Shown here in pieces: positions 1 to 9,062 of a DNA stretch of 64,000 nucleotides. Below the pieces are notes generated by a model. The model saw nothing but the letters and a program-made list of their open reading frames with translations, made no database searches and had not been told where the DNA came from. Each line of letters starts with the position of its first letter. Positions within the stretch are counted from its first letter, which is position 1. This stretch comes from UBA8337 sp965662725 (lineage in GTDB: Bacteria > Pseudomonadota > Alphaproteobacteria > RS24): contig CBFIIT010000003.1 in assembly GCA_965662725.1 (NCBI GenBank), forward strand, positions 1 to 64,000, in the 5' to 3' direction. The position numbers and the translations under genes are program-made.

Positions 1-265
1 CATCGACACGCCAGGACACCGCCGTCCACGTTTCTCTTTCAATATCTACCATGTCAAACAGCTGCCGCCGGAAACTTCCTTTGGCCCTCTCTCGAAGCGA
101 AAAGTCCCGCGCCATCTAACCTATACGGTCAAGATGACTTGGTGACTTCAACCTCAGTGAGGATCAGTATTGATTCCACAAGCTTTCGCAGAGCGCAAGC
201 AGTTTCCTAAAAGGCCGGAAACTTAATTGTGGCCAGCGCGGTTACTGATTGACCGCCGCCAGAAC
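1..265 (-). other. 5' leader of an rRNA operon (16S gene lies off the left edge)
   Basis: Read on the minus strand, this is the transcribed leader that should precede a 16S rRNA gene beyond position 1. A boxA-like element (minus-strand CAGCTGTTTGACAT, positions 51-64) resembles the antitermination boxA of bacterial rRNA leaders. It is followed by a stretch ending GAAAGAGAAACGTGG that I remember as typical of alphaproteobacterial 16S leaders. A 7-bp inverted repeat (201-207 with 217-223) can form a hairpin, and an 11-base stretch is shared by 67-77 and 214-224. No protein gene is visible. The assignment rests on promoter architecture plus boxA; the rRNA itself is not in view. Confidence 0.7.
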
Positions 266-272
266 TGCAGCG

Positions 273-301
273 TGTATACGGGCGCACCCCGACGCTGTCA
301 A
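273..301 (-). promoter_or_regulatory. strong sigma-70 type rRNA promoter
   Basis: On the minus strand there is a perfect -35 TTGACA (296-301), a 17-base spacer (279-295) and a -10 TATACA (273-278). This is the best promoter in the window. It points leftward to the boxA-containing leader, and it is preceded by a long A/T-rich block. Transcription would begin near position 266. Confidence 0.8.
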
Positions 302-352
302 AGGCTTTTTTGCAAAAAAAGTGAAAAAAACGTGTTTTTTTTATTTTGCTTT
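302..352 (-). promoter_or_regulatory. A/T-tract UP-element-like region upstream of the rRNA promoter
   Basis: Directly upstream of the -35 box lie a T tract (306-311), an A tract (314-320), a second A tract (324-330) and a T tract (335-342), roughly one helical turn apart. Such DNA is expected to be curved and to bind the RNA polymerase alpha C-terminal domain, as UP elements do at rRNA promoters. Two near-palindromes (305-321 and 323-339) arise from the same tracts. Function is inferred from position and composition. Confidence 0.6.
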
Positions 353-455
353 CCCTAGTGGGTCGGCAACCCATGCTACCCCCTACATATTGTTGTCTTT
401 TTTCAAACGCTTACGCGCTTGACACGGTTTGCCGACGCAGCGCATTTTCTCCCGC

Positions 456-1868
456 ATGAGCGATGCACAAATCGACCCTGACAGCGATGACGCCTCAGAA
501 GCAATTCTCGGCCTGCCGCAAAACCAGAATCGCCGCCGCCGCGCGCGGCGACGCTTCAATCTTGCCGTCTTCGGCACATTGGTAATTATTGCCTGGTTAG
601 CAACGCAAATCCTGTCACCTGATATCCCGAAACCGGTTTTGAGCGCCAAACCGGCCCCTTCCGACCCCAGCTTGAGCCAAAAATGGGCCGCGCTGCCGCC
701 GATGAACCGCCGCTTCACGACAGATATATTGAGCGATGGCGATAATTTGGCCGCGGTTTTAAATCGCGCCAATGTCAATGCAGTGGAAGCCGATGCGGCG
801 CTTGACGCTTTACGCGGCGAATTTGACGTCCGCAAACTGAAAATCGGCCAATCGGTGCGCGTGTTTCGCGAATGGCCGGCCAGCCAATCGCCGGAAGACG
901 GCCCCGGCCGCTTTGCCGGCTTTGATTTCATTCCCGAACCGCGGGTCATGATAAGCGTGCGCCGCACCGGCCATATGCAATTTGAAACCGTCAAACAATC
1001 GCGCCCTTTAAAAGACCGCTATTTCCTCGCCGATAATTTAATCACTTCTTCGGTCTATGAGGCGGCTCGCGCCGGCGGCATGTCGCCCAATTTAGTGGTC
1101 GACCTTATTCGCCTGTTTTCTTTTTCCATCGACTTTCAACGCGATATTCGCAATGGCGACCAATTGGAAGTTTTATATACGCGGCGGTTTGATGAAAATA
1201 ACCAGCTGGCCGAAGAAGGCGATATTGCCTATGCGGCGCTGACCAATCGCGGCAAACGTTATGCCTATTGGCGTGTCGCACGGCCCGATGGCAGCATTGG
1301 TTATTTTGACGAAGAAGGCAAAAGCGTGCAGCGCTTATTGATGAAAACGCCGGTTGACGGCGCGCGGCTATCTTCGCGCTTCGGCATGCGACGGCATCCG
1401 ATATTGGGTTATACAAGATTGCATCGCGGGCTCGATTTTGCCGCGCCGCGCGGCACACCGATTTACGCCGCCGGTGACGGACAAATCGTATCATTGGGAC
1501 GCAATGGCGATTACGGCAAATATATTCGCATCCGCCACCGCAATGGCTATGAGACCGCCTATGCCCATATGAGCCGCTATGCGCGCCGCCTGAAGAAAAA
1601 TGCCCGCGTCACGCAAGGCCAAATTATCGGCTATGTCGGCGCCACCGGTTTGGCCACCGGCCCGCATCTTCATTATGAAGTGTTGCATTATAAAAAGCCG
1701 GTCAATCCGCGCAACTTGGATGTGCCGGCGCAAAACTCATTGGCAGCAGAAAATCTGGATTTGTTAAAGACTGCGCAAGCCAATGCCGCGCAACGCATTA
1801 CCGCGCTGGCGGCTGATGATAATCGCCTGCGCTCTTTGCCGCGGCGCAGCCCAACCGCAGCGCGCTAA
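456..1868 (+). CDS. M23 family metallopeptidase, membrane-anchored
   Basis: Predicted periplasmic murein endopeptidase of the lysostaphin/LytM type. After a charged Arg-rich N-terminus there is one membrane segment at about residues 35-53, then a linker region, then the C-terminal M23 domain. The zinc-site motifs are visible: HRGLD with His323 and Asp327, His371, and the HLH pair His404/His406. All ligands are present, so it should be active rather than a degenerate activator. I prefer ATG 456 (470 residues). A TTG at 429 would add nine residues, and neither start has a clear ribosome binding site. The gene is divergent from the rRNA promoter and convergent with the DUF4167 gene. Confidence 0.85.
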   Translation: MSDAQIDPDSDDASEAILGLPQNQNRRRRARRRFNLAVFGTLVIIAWLATQILSPDIPKPVLSAKPAPSDPSLSQKWAALPPMNRRFTTDILSDGDNLAAVLNRANVNAVEADAALDALRGEFDVRKLKIGQSVRVFREWPASQSPEDGPGRFAGFDFIPEPRVMISVRRTGHMQFETVKQSRPLKDRYFLADNLITSSVYEAARAGGMSPNLVVDLIRLFSFSIDFQRDIRNGDQLEVLYTRRFDENNQLAEEGDIAYAALTNRGKRYAYWRVARPDGSIGYFDEEGKSVQRLLMKTPVDGARLSSRFGMRRHPILGYTRLHRGLDFAAPRGTPIYAAGDGQIVSLGRNGDYGKYIRIRHRNGYETAYAHMSRYARRLKKNARVTQGQIIGYVGATGLATGPHLHYEVLHYKKPVNPRNLDVPAQNSLAAENLDLLKTAQANAAQRITALAADDNRLRSLPRRSPTAAR

Positions 1869-1887
1869 GAAAAGCCTCCTAAACGAC

Positions 1888-1911
1888 AAAACCCGCCTCA
1901 ATCGGGCGGGT
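1888..1911 (-). terminator. Rho-independent terminator for the DUF4167 gene
   Basis: A 7-bp GC-rich stem (1891-1897 with 1905-1911) encloses a 7-base loop. On the minus strand it is followed by four T residues. It sits between two convergent genes, so it may also stop the M23 transcript on the plus strand, although no T run follows there. Confidence 0.6.
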
Positions 1912-1932
1912 CTTGCGGGGCTGTAAATTGTA

Positions 1933-2517
1933 TTACTCGGCTGAGACCGGCGCGTCGCTATCGCCTGTATCGGCAATCTCTTTTGCCGTTTCAACGGGCG
2001 CTTCAACTGTCTCTTCAGCCGCGCCTTCGGCAGCTGATTTGTTGCTTGCGCCATTGGTAGATTTACCGCCACGCTTTTTACCCAGCGGACCGCGGCGGCG
2101 CGATTTACCTTCCGGCTTGGCTGCTTCATCGCCTTCTTCGCGCACCAGCACGAGAGGCTCGGCGCCATTCGTGGTCGTGCCGGCGGCCGATGCCGCATCG
2201 GCACTATCCGCACCATTTGTAGCATTCGTGGCCGTGCCGGCGGCTTCCTCATTATTCGCTTCGCCGTCATTTTCGCGTTCGGTTTCGCTCGGGGTCGGCT
2301 GCAGACTTTGCAAGATCCGATAATAATGTTCGGCATGCTGCTGGTAATTTTCTGCCATTACCCGATCACCGGCTGACATCGCATCGCGCGCCAAGGCCTG
2401 ATATTTTTCATAAACCTGACTGGCTGTACCGCGAACGCGCACATCCGGCCCGTTACTGTCATAGCTCCGATTGACGGGGTTTTGCTGGCGCCGACCGCGC
2501 CCACGAGACCGTTTCAT
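1933..2517 (-). CDS. DUF4167 domain-containing protein
   Basis: A 194-residue protein of unknown function. The N-terminus is Arg-rich (MKRSRGRGRRQQNP). It is followed by the helical DUF4167 region (about residues 25-80, with motifs such as VYEKYQALARDA and AENYQQHAEHYYRIL). The rest is a low-complexity Ala/Glu/Asn/Thr tail with basic clusters. The basic start and disordered tail suggest nucleic-acid or ribosome contact, but that is inference. The gene lies downstream of prfA-prmC on the same strand across a 204-base gap and ends at a hairpin terminator. From memory the prmC neighbourhood of this family is conserved in alphaproteobacteria. Confidence 0.85.
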   Translation of the reverse strand: MKRSRGRGRRQQNPVNRSYDSNGPDVRVRGTASQVYEKYQALARDAMSAGDRVMAENYQQHAEHYYRILQSLQPTPSETERENDGEANNEEAAGTATNATNGADSADAASAAGTTTNGAEPLVLVREEGDEAAKPEGKSRRRGPLGKKRGGKSTNGASNKSAAEGAAEETVEAPVETAKEIADTGDSDAPVSAE

Positions 2518-2563
2518 CTATTATCCAATTCTTTCATCGCCATCCGGTTCGACCCGAAGAGCA

Positions 2564-2569
2564 ATTATA
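2564..2569 (-). promoter_or_regulatory. possible -10 box for the DUF4167 gene
   Basis: A perfect TATAAT on the minus strand lies 46 bases upstream of the DUF4167 start, in the 204-base gap after prmC. I see no good -35 at 16-18 bases, so this is weak support for a separate promoter. Confidence 0.3.
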
Positions 2570-2721
2570 ATGTTATCTCAGTGAAAACCTTCACGCCGTC
2601 TAAACTGCTTTGTTTGATAGTCTGAAGGGAAGTCCGCAAACAAATCTACTTATCTGCTGAACGGAACTTGGAAAACCTAGCCTTTCCCGCCGGATAATTC
2701 AAACCCCTTTTTGGATTTTTT

Positions 2722-3579
2722 TCACTGTCGTTTTTGACCGACCACGATTCGGTCGCGGCCGGTTAAATCAGCTTTCAAGTCGATATGCGAAAAACCGCCC
2801 GCCGACATCAGCTTTTCAATCGCTGCACCCTGCCCCAGACCGAACTCAAAGATTAAATAACCACCCGGTTTTAAAAACCCTGCCGCAGTGCGACAGATCA
2901 ATCGATAAGGAGCCAGCCCGTCAACCCCGCCATCCAATGCGCTGCGAGGGTCATGCGCGCGCACCTCTTGCGGCAGCTGCGCCAATGCAGCGGTTTCGAC
3001 ATAGGGCGGGTTGGAAACAATCATATCAAAGCGACCGCTAATTGCTGAGAACCAATCGCTCCGGCGCATGGCCACGCGGTGCCGCAAGCCCAAGCGATGT
3101 GCATTGCGCCGCGCCAAAGCCAAAGCAGCACGGCTTTTATCAACTGCCATGCCGGAGATGTTTTTTGTCTCGGCCAGCAAAGTCAAAATCAAACAACCGG
3201 AACCGGTACCGAGATCCAACACGCTGACGCGCTGATTATCGAATAATTTGTGTAACGCGGTTTCGATTAATGTTTCGCTATCGGGGCGCGGGTCAAGCAC
3301 ATGTTGATTGACGCAAAAATCGCGCCCCCAAAATTCCTTCACGCCGATTATTTTGGCCACCGGTTTACCGGCTGCCCGCATCGCGCATAATTGCACCGCC
3401 TGCTCGGCAATATGTTTTTCAATCGGCACATGCGCCGCCAAGGCCAATTCGGTTTGCGAAAGGCCGCCAGCATATTGCAACAGCAAACGCGCATCCAGAG
3501 CCGCTGTTTCACTGGCTGCCGCGCTCAGTTTTTGCGTCATGTGACGCTGCATTTCTTCAAAAGTCAGAGGCGCACTCAC
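2722..3579 (-). CDS. prmC: peptide chain release factor N5-glutamine methyltransferase
   Basis: Methylates the glutamine of the GGQ motif in release factors RF1 and RF2, using S-adenosylmethionine in the cytoplasm. The 285-residue protein has the N-terminal helical domain (about 1-75), the SAM-binding DLGTGSG (121-127) and the catalytic NPPY (189-192). It starts inside the last codons of prfA, with a 4-base ATGA overlap, so the enzyme and its substrate are translationally coupled. Length and motifs match the family. Confidence 0.95.
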   Translation of the reverse strand: MSAPLTFEEMQRHMTQKLSAAASETAALDARLLLQYAGGLSQTELALAAHVPIEKHIAEQAVQLCAMRAAGKPVAKIIGVKEFWGRDFCVNQHVLDPRPDSETLIETALHKLFDNQRVSVLDLGTGSGCLILTLLAETKNISGMAVDKSRAALALARRNAHRLGLRHRVAMRRSDWFSAISGRFDMIVSNPPYVETAALAQLPQEVRAHDPRSALDGGVDGLAPYRLICRTAAGFLKPGGYLIFEFGLGQGAAIEKLMSAGGFSHIDLKADLTGRDRIVVGQKRQ

Positions 3580-4649
3580 GCTGTCTCATCGACCGCCGCC
3601 AAACGTTGGCTTTGGTCTTCACGAATTAGAGCCTCGACCATCTCATCCAATCCGTCACCGGCAAGAATTTTTTCCAACTTATGCAAGGTTAAATTAATCC
3701 GGTGATCAGTGACCCGGCCTTGCGGAAAATTATAAGTGCGAATGCGCTCAGACCGGTCGCCCGAACCGACTTGGCTTTTGCGGTCGGCGGCGCGCTCACT
3801 ATCGGCGCGTTCGCGTTCGGCTTCAAACAAACGGGCGCGCAAAACCTGCATCGCCTTGGCGCGATTTTTATGCTGCGATTTTTCGTCTTGCTGCGACACG
3901 GTAATACCGGTCGGCAAATGGGTGATGCGCACCGCGCTATCAGTGGTGTTGACCGACTGACCGCCGGGGCCTGAGGCGCGAAACACATCGACGCGCAAAT
4001 CTTTTTCTTCGATTTTAACATCGACCTCTTCCGGCTCCGGCAATACGGCGACGGTGGCGGCGGATGTATGGATACGCCCACCGCTTTCGGTTTCCGGCAC
4101 GCGCTGCACGCGGTGCACGCCGCTTTCAAATTTCAGCCGTGCAAAAACCCCTTTGCCGCGAATGGCAGTAACGATTTCCTTATAGCCGCCAATATCGCCT
4201 TCCGACTGGCTGATGATTTCACTCTTCCAACCCAAAATATCGGCATAGCGTGAATACATACGAAACAAATCACCGGCAAAAAGCGCCGCCTCATCGCCGC
4301 CCGTGCCGGCCCGCACTTCGACAATTACGTTTAATTCATCAGCGCTGTCTTTCGGTAATAATAATATTTCGAGCGCCGATTCCATATCCGGTAATTTCTC
4401 TTCAATATCGGGCAGCTCCAATTCCGCCAGCTCAGCCATTTCCGCATCATCGCCTTCTTTCAGCGCGCGCAAATCTTCCAGCTCAGTCAAAGCCGCGCGA
4501 TAATCGCGAATGGCAATAACCAGCGGGTCAATTTGCGCATATTCCTTCGATAATTCGACGAAACGCTCAGGCGGTAATTCGCCGTTCATCTCTTCTTGCA
4601 AAGCTTCAGCGCGCGCCAAAATGGCGTCGAGGCGTTCAACCGGTAGCAT
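3576..4649 (-). CDS. prfA: peptide chain release factor 1
   Basis: Class I release factor that ends translation at UAA and UAG. The 357 residues carry the GGQ motif (229-231) that triggers peptidyl-tRNA hydrolysis. The codon-recognition tripeptide is P-E-T (185-187), in the RVPxTES context typical of RF1 rather than RF2. The gene starts just after ispG stops (the stop codon ends two bases upstream) and overlaps prmC by 4 bases, so ispG-prfA-prmC look like one transcript. Confidence 0.96.
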   Translation of the reverse strand: MLPVERLDAILARAEALQEEMNGELPPERFVELSKEYAQIDPLVIAIRDYRAALTELEDLRALKEGDDAEMAELAELELPDIEEKLPDMESALEILLLPKDSADELNVIVEVRAGTGGDEAALFAGDLFRMYSRYADILGWKSEIISQSEGDIGGYKEIVTAIRGKGVFARLKFESGVHRVQRVPETESGGRIHTSAATVAVLPEPEEVDVKIEEKDLRVDVFRASGPGGQSVNTTDSAVRITHLPTGITVSQQDEKSQHKNRAKAMQVLRARLFEAERERADSERAADRKSQVGSGDRSERIRTYNFPQGRVTDHRINLTLHKLEKILAGDGLDEMVEALIREDQSQRLAAVDETA

Positions 4650-4651
4650 GG

Positions 4652-5767
4652 CTAATTTCCTTCAGTATTTTTTTGTGCAGCCATTTCAGCCGCTTTGTCT
4701 TCAACCAGCGTAACCAAATGGTCGACCATTTCATCATGCGGTTTTTTATGGTCCGGCTTGCCGGCCAGATACACCATGCCCGCTTCATTGCCGCCGCCGG
4801 TAAAACCGATATCGGTTTCACGCGCCTCGCCCGGCCCGTTCACCACACAGCCGATAATCGACAAAGTAATCGGTTCGGCAATATGCGCCAGCCGCTGTTC
4901 CAAATGCTGCACGGTTTTAATCACGTCAAAGCCTTGCCGCGCGCAAGACGGGCAAGAAATGATTGTCACGCCGCGATGTCTGAGCCCAAGGCTTTTCAGC
5001 ATTTCAAAACCGACTTTAATTTCATCGACCGGATCAGAAGATAAAGAGACACGTATCGTGTCACCAATGCCCGACCATAAAAGATTGCCCAGCCCGATAG
5101 ATGATTTCACCGTGCCGCTCATCAAGCCACCGGCTTCAGTAATGCCGATATGTAGCGGGCAATCGACCGCTTCGGCCAATTTTTGATAGGCCGCGACCGA
5201 CATAAAAACATCAGATGCTTTGACCGAGATTTTATACTGGTCAAAGCCGTGCTTCTCCAAAAGCGCGACATGATAAAGCGCGCTATCGACCATCGCATCC
5301 GGGCACGGCTCGCCATATTGTTCCAGTAAATGTTTTTCCAAAGACCCGGCATTGACGCCGATACGGATGGAACATTGATTGGCTTTGGCAGCGGCAATCA
5401 CTTCCGCCACACGCTTGTCATCGCCAATATTGCCGGGGTTAATACGCAAACAAGCTGCGCCTGCTTCAGCCGCTTCAATGGCGCGGCGATAATGAAAATG
5501 AATATCGGCAACAATCGGTACTTTCGCCGCCGCAACAATCTCATGCAGCGCCGCAGTCGAGGCTTCATCGGGGCAAGAGACGCGAACAATATCGGCGCCG
5601 GCCTCTTCCAAAGCCTTAATTTGTTCAATCGTCGCCGCCGCATCATCGGTCGGCGTATTGGTCATGGATTGCACGGCAATCGGTGCATCACCGCCGACCG
5701 GCACATCACCAACCATGATTTGACGGCTTTTGCGCCTCTCAATATGTCGCCATGGGCGCAGCATCAC
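4652..5767 (-). CDS. ispG: 4-hydroxy-3-methylbut-2-enyl diphosphate synthase (flavodoxin type)
   Basis: Iron-sulfur enzyme of the MEP isoprenoid pathway; converts methylerythritol cyclodiphosphate to HMBPP. The 371-residue protein has the TIM-barrel domain from about residue 20, starting with VGGDAPIAVQSMTNT. The C-terminal cluster-binding cysteines are in ISCPSCARQGFDV and IGCVVNGPGEA. The length matches the bacterial single-barrel form rather than the longer plant form. It lies between the RodZ-like gene (3-base gap) and prfA. Isoprenoids made here feed the ubiquinone side chain completed by ubiG, coq7 and related genes in this window. Confidence 0.95.
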   Translation of the reverse strand: MMLRPWRHIERRKSRQIMVGDVPVGGDAPIAVQSMTNTPTDDAAATIEQIKALEEAGADIVRVSCPDEASTAALHEIVAAAKVPIVADIHFHYRRAIEAAEAGAACLRINPGNIGDDKRVAEVIAAAKANQCSIRIGVNAGSLEKHLLEQYGEPCPDAMVDSALYHVALLEKHGFDQYKISVKASDVFMSVAAYQKLAEAVDCPLHIGITEAGGLMSGTVKSSIGLGNLLWSGIGDTIRVSLSSDPVDEIKVGFEMLKSLGLRHRGVTIISCPSCARQGFDVIKTVQHLEQRLAHIAEPITLSIIGCVVNGPGEARETDIGFTGGGNEAGMVYLAGKPDHKKPHDEMVDHLVTLVEDKAAEMAAQKNTEGN

Positions 5768-5770
5768 AAA

Positions 5771-6748
5771 TTATTGCGCGGCCAGCGACAATACGGAAGC
5801 GCGGTCTATTTTACGTGCTGTCAAAATTTGACCGCGCCGCCCGACAGCCCCCAAGGCTTGTTCATTGACACGATATTCCAGCGCGCCGGCATCGCGCGTT
5901 GCCAGCGTATAGCTGTCAGCCGCTCCAAAAGTAAAACCCTCGCCTTCGCGAATAATGCTTGAGAACAAGACTTTTCCATCCGGGTCTTCAATCCGCATCC
6001 ATGTGCGGCGCAAAGCGCGAATTTCGATTTCAGCATTGGCCGCCGCTTCCTCATCAGCAAGCGATGCCGCCGCATTGCCCTGTGCTTCAGCTGCATTTGC
6101 TGTTTGCGGCAAACTGCCAATGGCCTGCACCTCAACTGTCGGCTGGCTGGCCACCGGATCGGCTTCCGGTAACACCGCCGCCGTATCATTTGCCGAAGAC
6201 CGGGCAGCCGCTGCTGCAGCCGGTCGCTTTTCGGCTTCCGGGGTTGCTTGCGTTTTCGGACGCGCTGTTGGCGGCGTCACCTCGACTTTTGGCGCAGCGA
6301 TTTCTTCTTGTTCAATCGCCGGTGCCGCAGCGGTCACAATTTCAGGATCAGACCCGCCGGCACCACCGGCAATCAACCAGAGAATATAAAAGACAAAAAC
6401 CCCGATAACACCAATCGCGATTTTCAGCGCGCCGGAAACCGGTTCAACCTCGGTTTGCGGATTATAGCCGCCCTCTTCTTGATGCGGTGGCATGGTCGCC
6501 ATCTTATAGCGCCCGATAAGCTCGGCTCCGTTCAATTCCAAATAATTGGCATAGGTGCGAATAAACCCGATAGCATAAACACTGCCCGGCAAATTATCGA
6601 AATCATCTTCTTCCAGCGCCTGCAAATGCACTGAGCGGATTTTCAGCAAAGCCGATACATCGTCCAGCGACACGCCGGACGCTTCGCGCGCCGCCTTCAA
6701 AACCGAACCGATTTCTTCGGTCTCGACCTTGTCTTCACTCTCCGCCAT
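5771..6748 (-). CDS. RodZ-like helix-turn-helix membrane protein (DUF4115)
   Basis: A 325-residue single-pass membrane protein. An N-terminal helix-turn-helix domain (about 12-75) is followed by a membrane helix (about 108-127) and a long Ala/Pro/Glu-rich linker. A C-terminal beta-rich DUF4115 domain (about 240-320) starts near RRTWMRIEDPDG. This is the architecture of RodZ, the cytoskeletal protein that links MreB to the elongasome. In alphaproteobacteria such genes commonly precede ispG, as here. Whether it acts on MreB or as a regulator cannot be told from sequence. It is 3 bases upstream of ispG and likely cotranscribed. Confidence 0.8.
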   Translation of the reverse strand: MAESEDKVETEEIGSVLKAAREASGVSLDDVSALLKIRSVHLQALEEDDFDNLPGSVYAIGFIRTYANYLELNGAELIGRYKMATMPPHQEEGGYNPQTEVEPVSGALKIAIGVIGVFVFYILWLIAGGAGGSDPEIVTAAAPAIEQEEIAAPKVEVTPPTARPKTQATPEAEKRPAAAAAARSSANDTAAVLPEADPVASQPTVEVQAIGSLPQTANAAEAQGNAAASLADEEAAANAEIEIRALRRTWMRIEDPDGKVLFSSIIREGEGFTFGAADSYTLATRDAGALEYRVNEQALGAVGRRGQILTARKIDRASVLSLAAQ

Positions 6749-6786
6749 GCGTTCCAGCTCCTTAAATCAAATCAGCCTATTGATTA

Positions 6787-9036
6787 TCACAACTTAATAC
6801 CCTGCGCATCTGCGATTTCAAGCATCGCTTTCCGCATATCATTCGGCGTTTCATCCAATACGCGTGTCACCGCTTGGCTCAGCTTTTTGCTGTTCAACGA
6901 CCTTACCATGCGTTTGACCGGCCCGATCGATGCGGATGGCAAAGAAAATTGCCGATAGCCCAAACCGACAAGGCTCATCGCCTCCAATGGGCGTCCGCCC
7001 AATTCGCCGCAAATTGATACCGGCACATTATGTTTGGCACATAATTGCCGCACATGCGCCAGCAATCTCAATGCCGGCAAAGATAGAAAATCATAGCGGT
7101 CACTGGTTTGCGGATTGCCGCGATCGGCGGCAAAGAAAAACTGCATCAAATCATTTGTCCCGATAGACAGAAAATCCAATTGCGGCAGCAATTCATCCAA
7201 TTGCCACACCAAAGCCGGCACTTCCAGCATTGTGCCAATGTCAATTTTGTCAGGCACTTGATGACCGAATTTGACCAAGCGATCGCGCTCCATAAGCAGC
7301 ATATCGCGGCTTTTGGTAAACTCATCCAAAGTGGTGATGAGCGGAAACATAATCGATAATTTGCGACCCGCCGCCGCGCGCAAAAGTGCCCGCAGCTGAT
7401 AACGCACCAGGCCCGGCCGGTCCAATGCCATGCGCGTGGCGCGCCAGCCCATTGCCGGATTTTCTTCCGCCGTGGTCATTAAATAAGGCAGCACTTTATC
7501 GCCGCCAATATCCAATGTGCGAAATACCACATCGCGCCCGTCGACGCTTTCCAGCACATTGCGATAAACTTCTTCCTGCTCGGCCTGGCGCGGCAAACGC
7601 GCCGCCACCATAAATTGCAACTCGGTGCGGAACAGGCCGATATTTTCCGCCCCGCTATCTTTCAAAGTTTCAACATCGACCATCAGACCGGCATTTTTAT
7701 CGAGGCGAATTTTTTCGCCATCGCGGGTTACCGCCGGCAAATGTTTGATCCGCGCATAACGCTGCTGGCGACGTGCCTGCAAGCGGGCGCGATTTGAATA
7801 GGCTTCGACAATATCACCGGCCGGATTGAGATGCGCTTCGCCGCTATCGGCATCGAGAATGATATCTTGCCCGTCGCGCGCCGCATTCACAATCGAACGC
7901 ACATCGCCCAAAAGCGGCAAATTCAGCGCCCGTGCAACAATCGCCACATGCGCGCCCAGCGCGCTTTCTTCCAAAATCAGCCCACGCAATTTGCGGCGGT
8001 CATAATCCAGCAATTCAGCCGGGCCCATGGTCCGCGCCAATAAAATAGCATCGCGTGGCAGCTTATCTTCCGAGGCCAATTCGGCGCGGCCCGATAAAAT
8101 GCGCAATAGCCGGTTCGATAAATCTTCAAAATCATGCAGCCGGTCGCGCAAATAGGCATCGCGCTGGCCGCCCAATCTGGCGCGCATCGCATTATTGACC
8201 CGCTCCACTGCCGCTTCCGCCGTCAGGCCGGTTTTAATCGCATCTTGAATGCGCCTTATCCAACCGCGATCATTGGCAAACATCCGATAGGCTTCCAGCA
8301 CTTGCAAATGCTCGCCGGCATGGCTGACATCTTCCGTCGCCAATAAATCATCGACATTGCGGCGCAATTTATATATCGCCGCCGATAAGCGTTCCGCCTC
8401 GTCTTCCGCATTGTCACTGATAAGCCGTGTTACCTCGACGCGTGGCTCATGCAGCACCACATGGCCCATTGCCAAGCCTTCCGTCAGCCCGCGACCGCTA
8501 AACATGCGCGGCGCATCGGGCGTGGCTTCATCGGCCGTATCTTCGCCACCGGCGGCCAGCATTTCTGCCATCACCATGGCGACGGTTTGCAAAGCCTCAA
8601 CTTCTTCATTGGCGAAATTTCGCCGTTCGCTATTTTGCACCACCAAAACGCCGGTCACATCGCCGCCGCGCAAAACCGGCACGCCGACAAAACTATTATA
8701 CGGGTCCTCGCCGGTTTCCGGCCGATAAGCAAAACGCGGATGCGACGGCGCATCGGCCAAATTAAGCGGTCGTTTATGTTGGGCAATATCGCCGACCAGG
8801 CCCTCGCCGACATGCAAAACGGTTTTATGCACTGCATCACGGTTCAAGCCTTCGGTCGCGCAAAGCTCCAAGCCGTCGCGGCCGCGGCGCAAATAAACCG
8901 AGCACACGGCAGTATTCATACTGGCAGCAATCAGCGTCACAATGCGGTCTAGCCGGTCTTGGCGATCGCCGCCATCAGCCATCACTTGCCGTAAACGGCG
9001 CAATAATATACGGGGACCTTCAGCGCTTAGCGGCAC
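6787..9036 (-). CDS. ptsP: PTS-Ntr enzyme I, phosphoenolpyruvate-protein phosphotransferase
   Basis: First phosphate carrier of the nitrogen PTS: takes phosphate from PEP and passes it to NPr, then EIIA-Ntr. Of 749 residues, the N-terminal GAF domain occupies about 15-160. The EI N-terminal domain follows, with the phosphorylated histidine expected in LGAHVAIVARAL. The C-terminal PEP-binding barrel shows FRTLDIGGDKVLPY and the catalytic cysteine in SICGELGG. NPr and EIIA-Ntr genes are not in the window. The lysC-ptsP order is common in alphaproteobacteria; the gap to lysC is 26 bases, so one transcript is likely. Confidence 0.93.
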   Translation of the reverse strand: MPLSAEGPRILLRRLRQVMADGGDRQDRLDRIVTLIAASMNTAVCSVYLRRGRDGLELCATEGLNRDAVHKTVLHVGEGLVGDIAQHKRPLNLADAPSHPRFAYRPETGEDPYNSFVGVPVLRGGDVTGVLVVQNSERRNFANEEVEALQTVAMVMAEMLAAGGEDTADEATPDAPRMFSGRGLTEGLAMGHVVLHEPRVEVTRLISDNAEDEAERLSAAIYKLRRNVDDLLATEDVSHAGEHLQVLEAYRMFANDRGWIRRIQDAIKTGLTAEAAVERVNNAMRARLGGQRDAYLRDRLHDFEDLSNRLLRILSGRAELASEDKLPRDAILLARTMGPAELLDYDRRKLRGLILEESALGAHVAIVARALNLPLLGDVRSIVNAARDGQDIILDADSGEAHLNPAGDIVEAYSNRARLQARRQQRYARIKHLPAVTRDGEKIRLDKNAGLMVDVETLKDSGAENIGLFRTELQFMVAARLPRQAEQEEVYRNVLESVDGRDVVFRTLDIGGDKVLPYLMTTAEENPAMGWRATRMALDRPGLVRYQLRALLRAAAGRKLSIMFPLITTLDEFTKSRDMLLMERDRLVKFGHQVPDKIDIGTMLEVPALVWQLDELLPQLDFLSIGTNDLMQFFFAADRGNPQTSDRYDFLSLPALRLLAHVRQLCAKHNVPVSICGELGGRPLEAMSLVGLGYRQFSLPSASIGPVKRMVRSLNSKKLSQAVTRVLDETPNDMRKAMLEIADAQGIKL

Positions 9037-9062
9037 AATGCGCTCCTTTGCCGGGCCAAAGC

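Noticed and set aside
2518..2721. Small RNA or small gene in the 204-base gap between prmC and the DUF4167 gene
   Set aside because: Only a TATAAT box was found; no good reading frame with a ribosome binding site or hairpin-T-run end.
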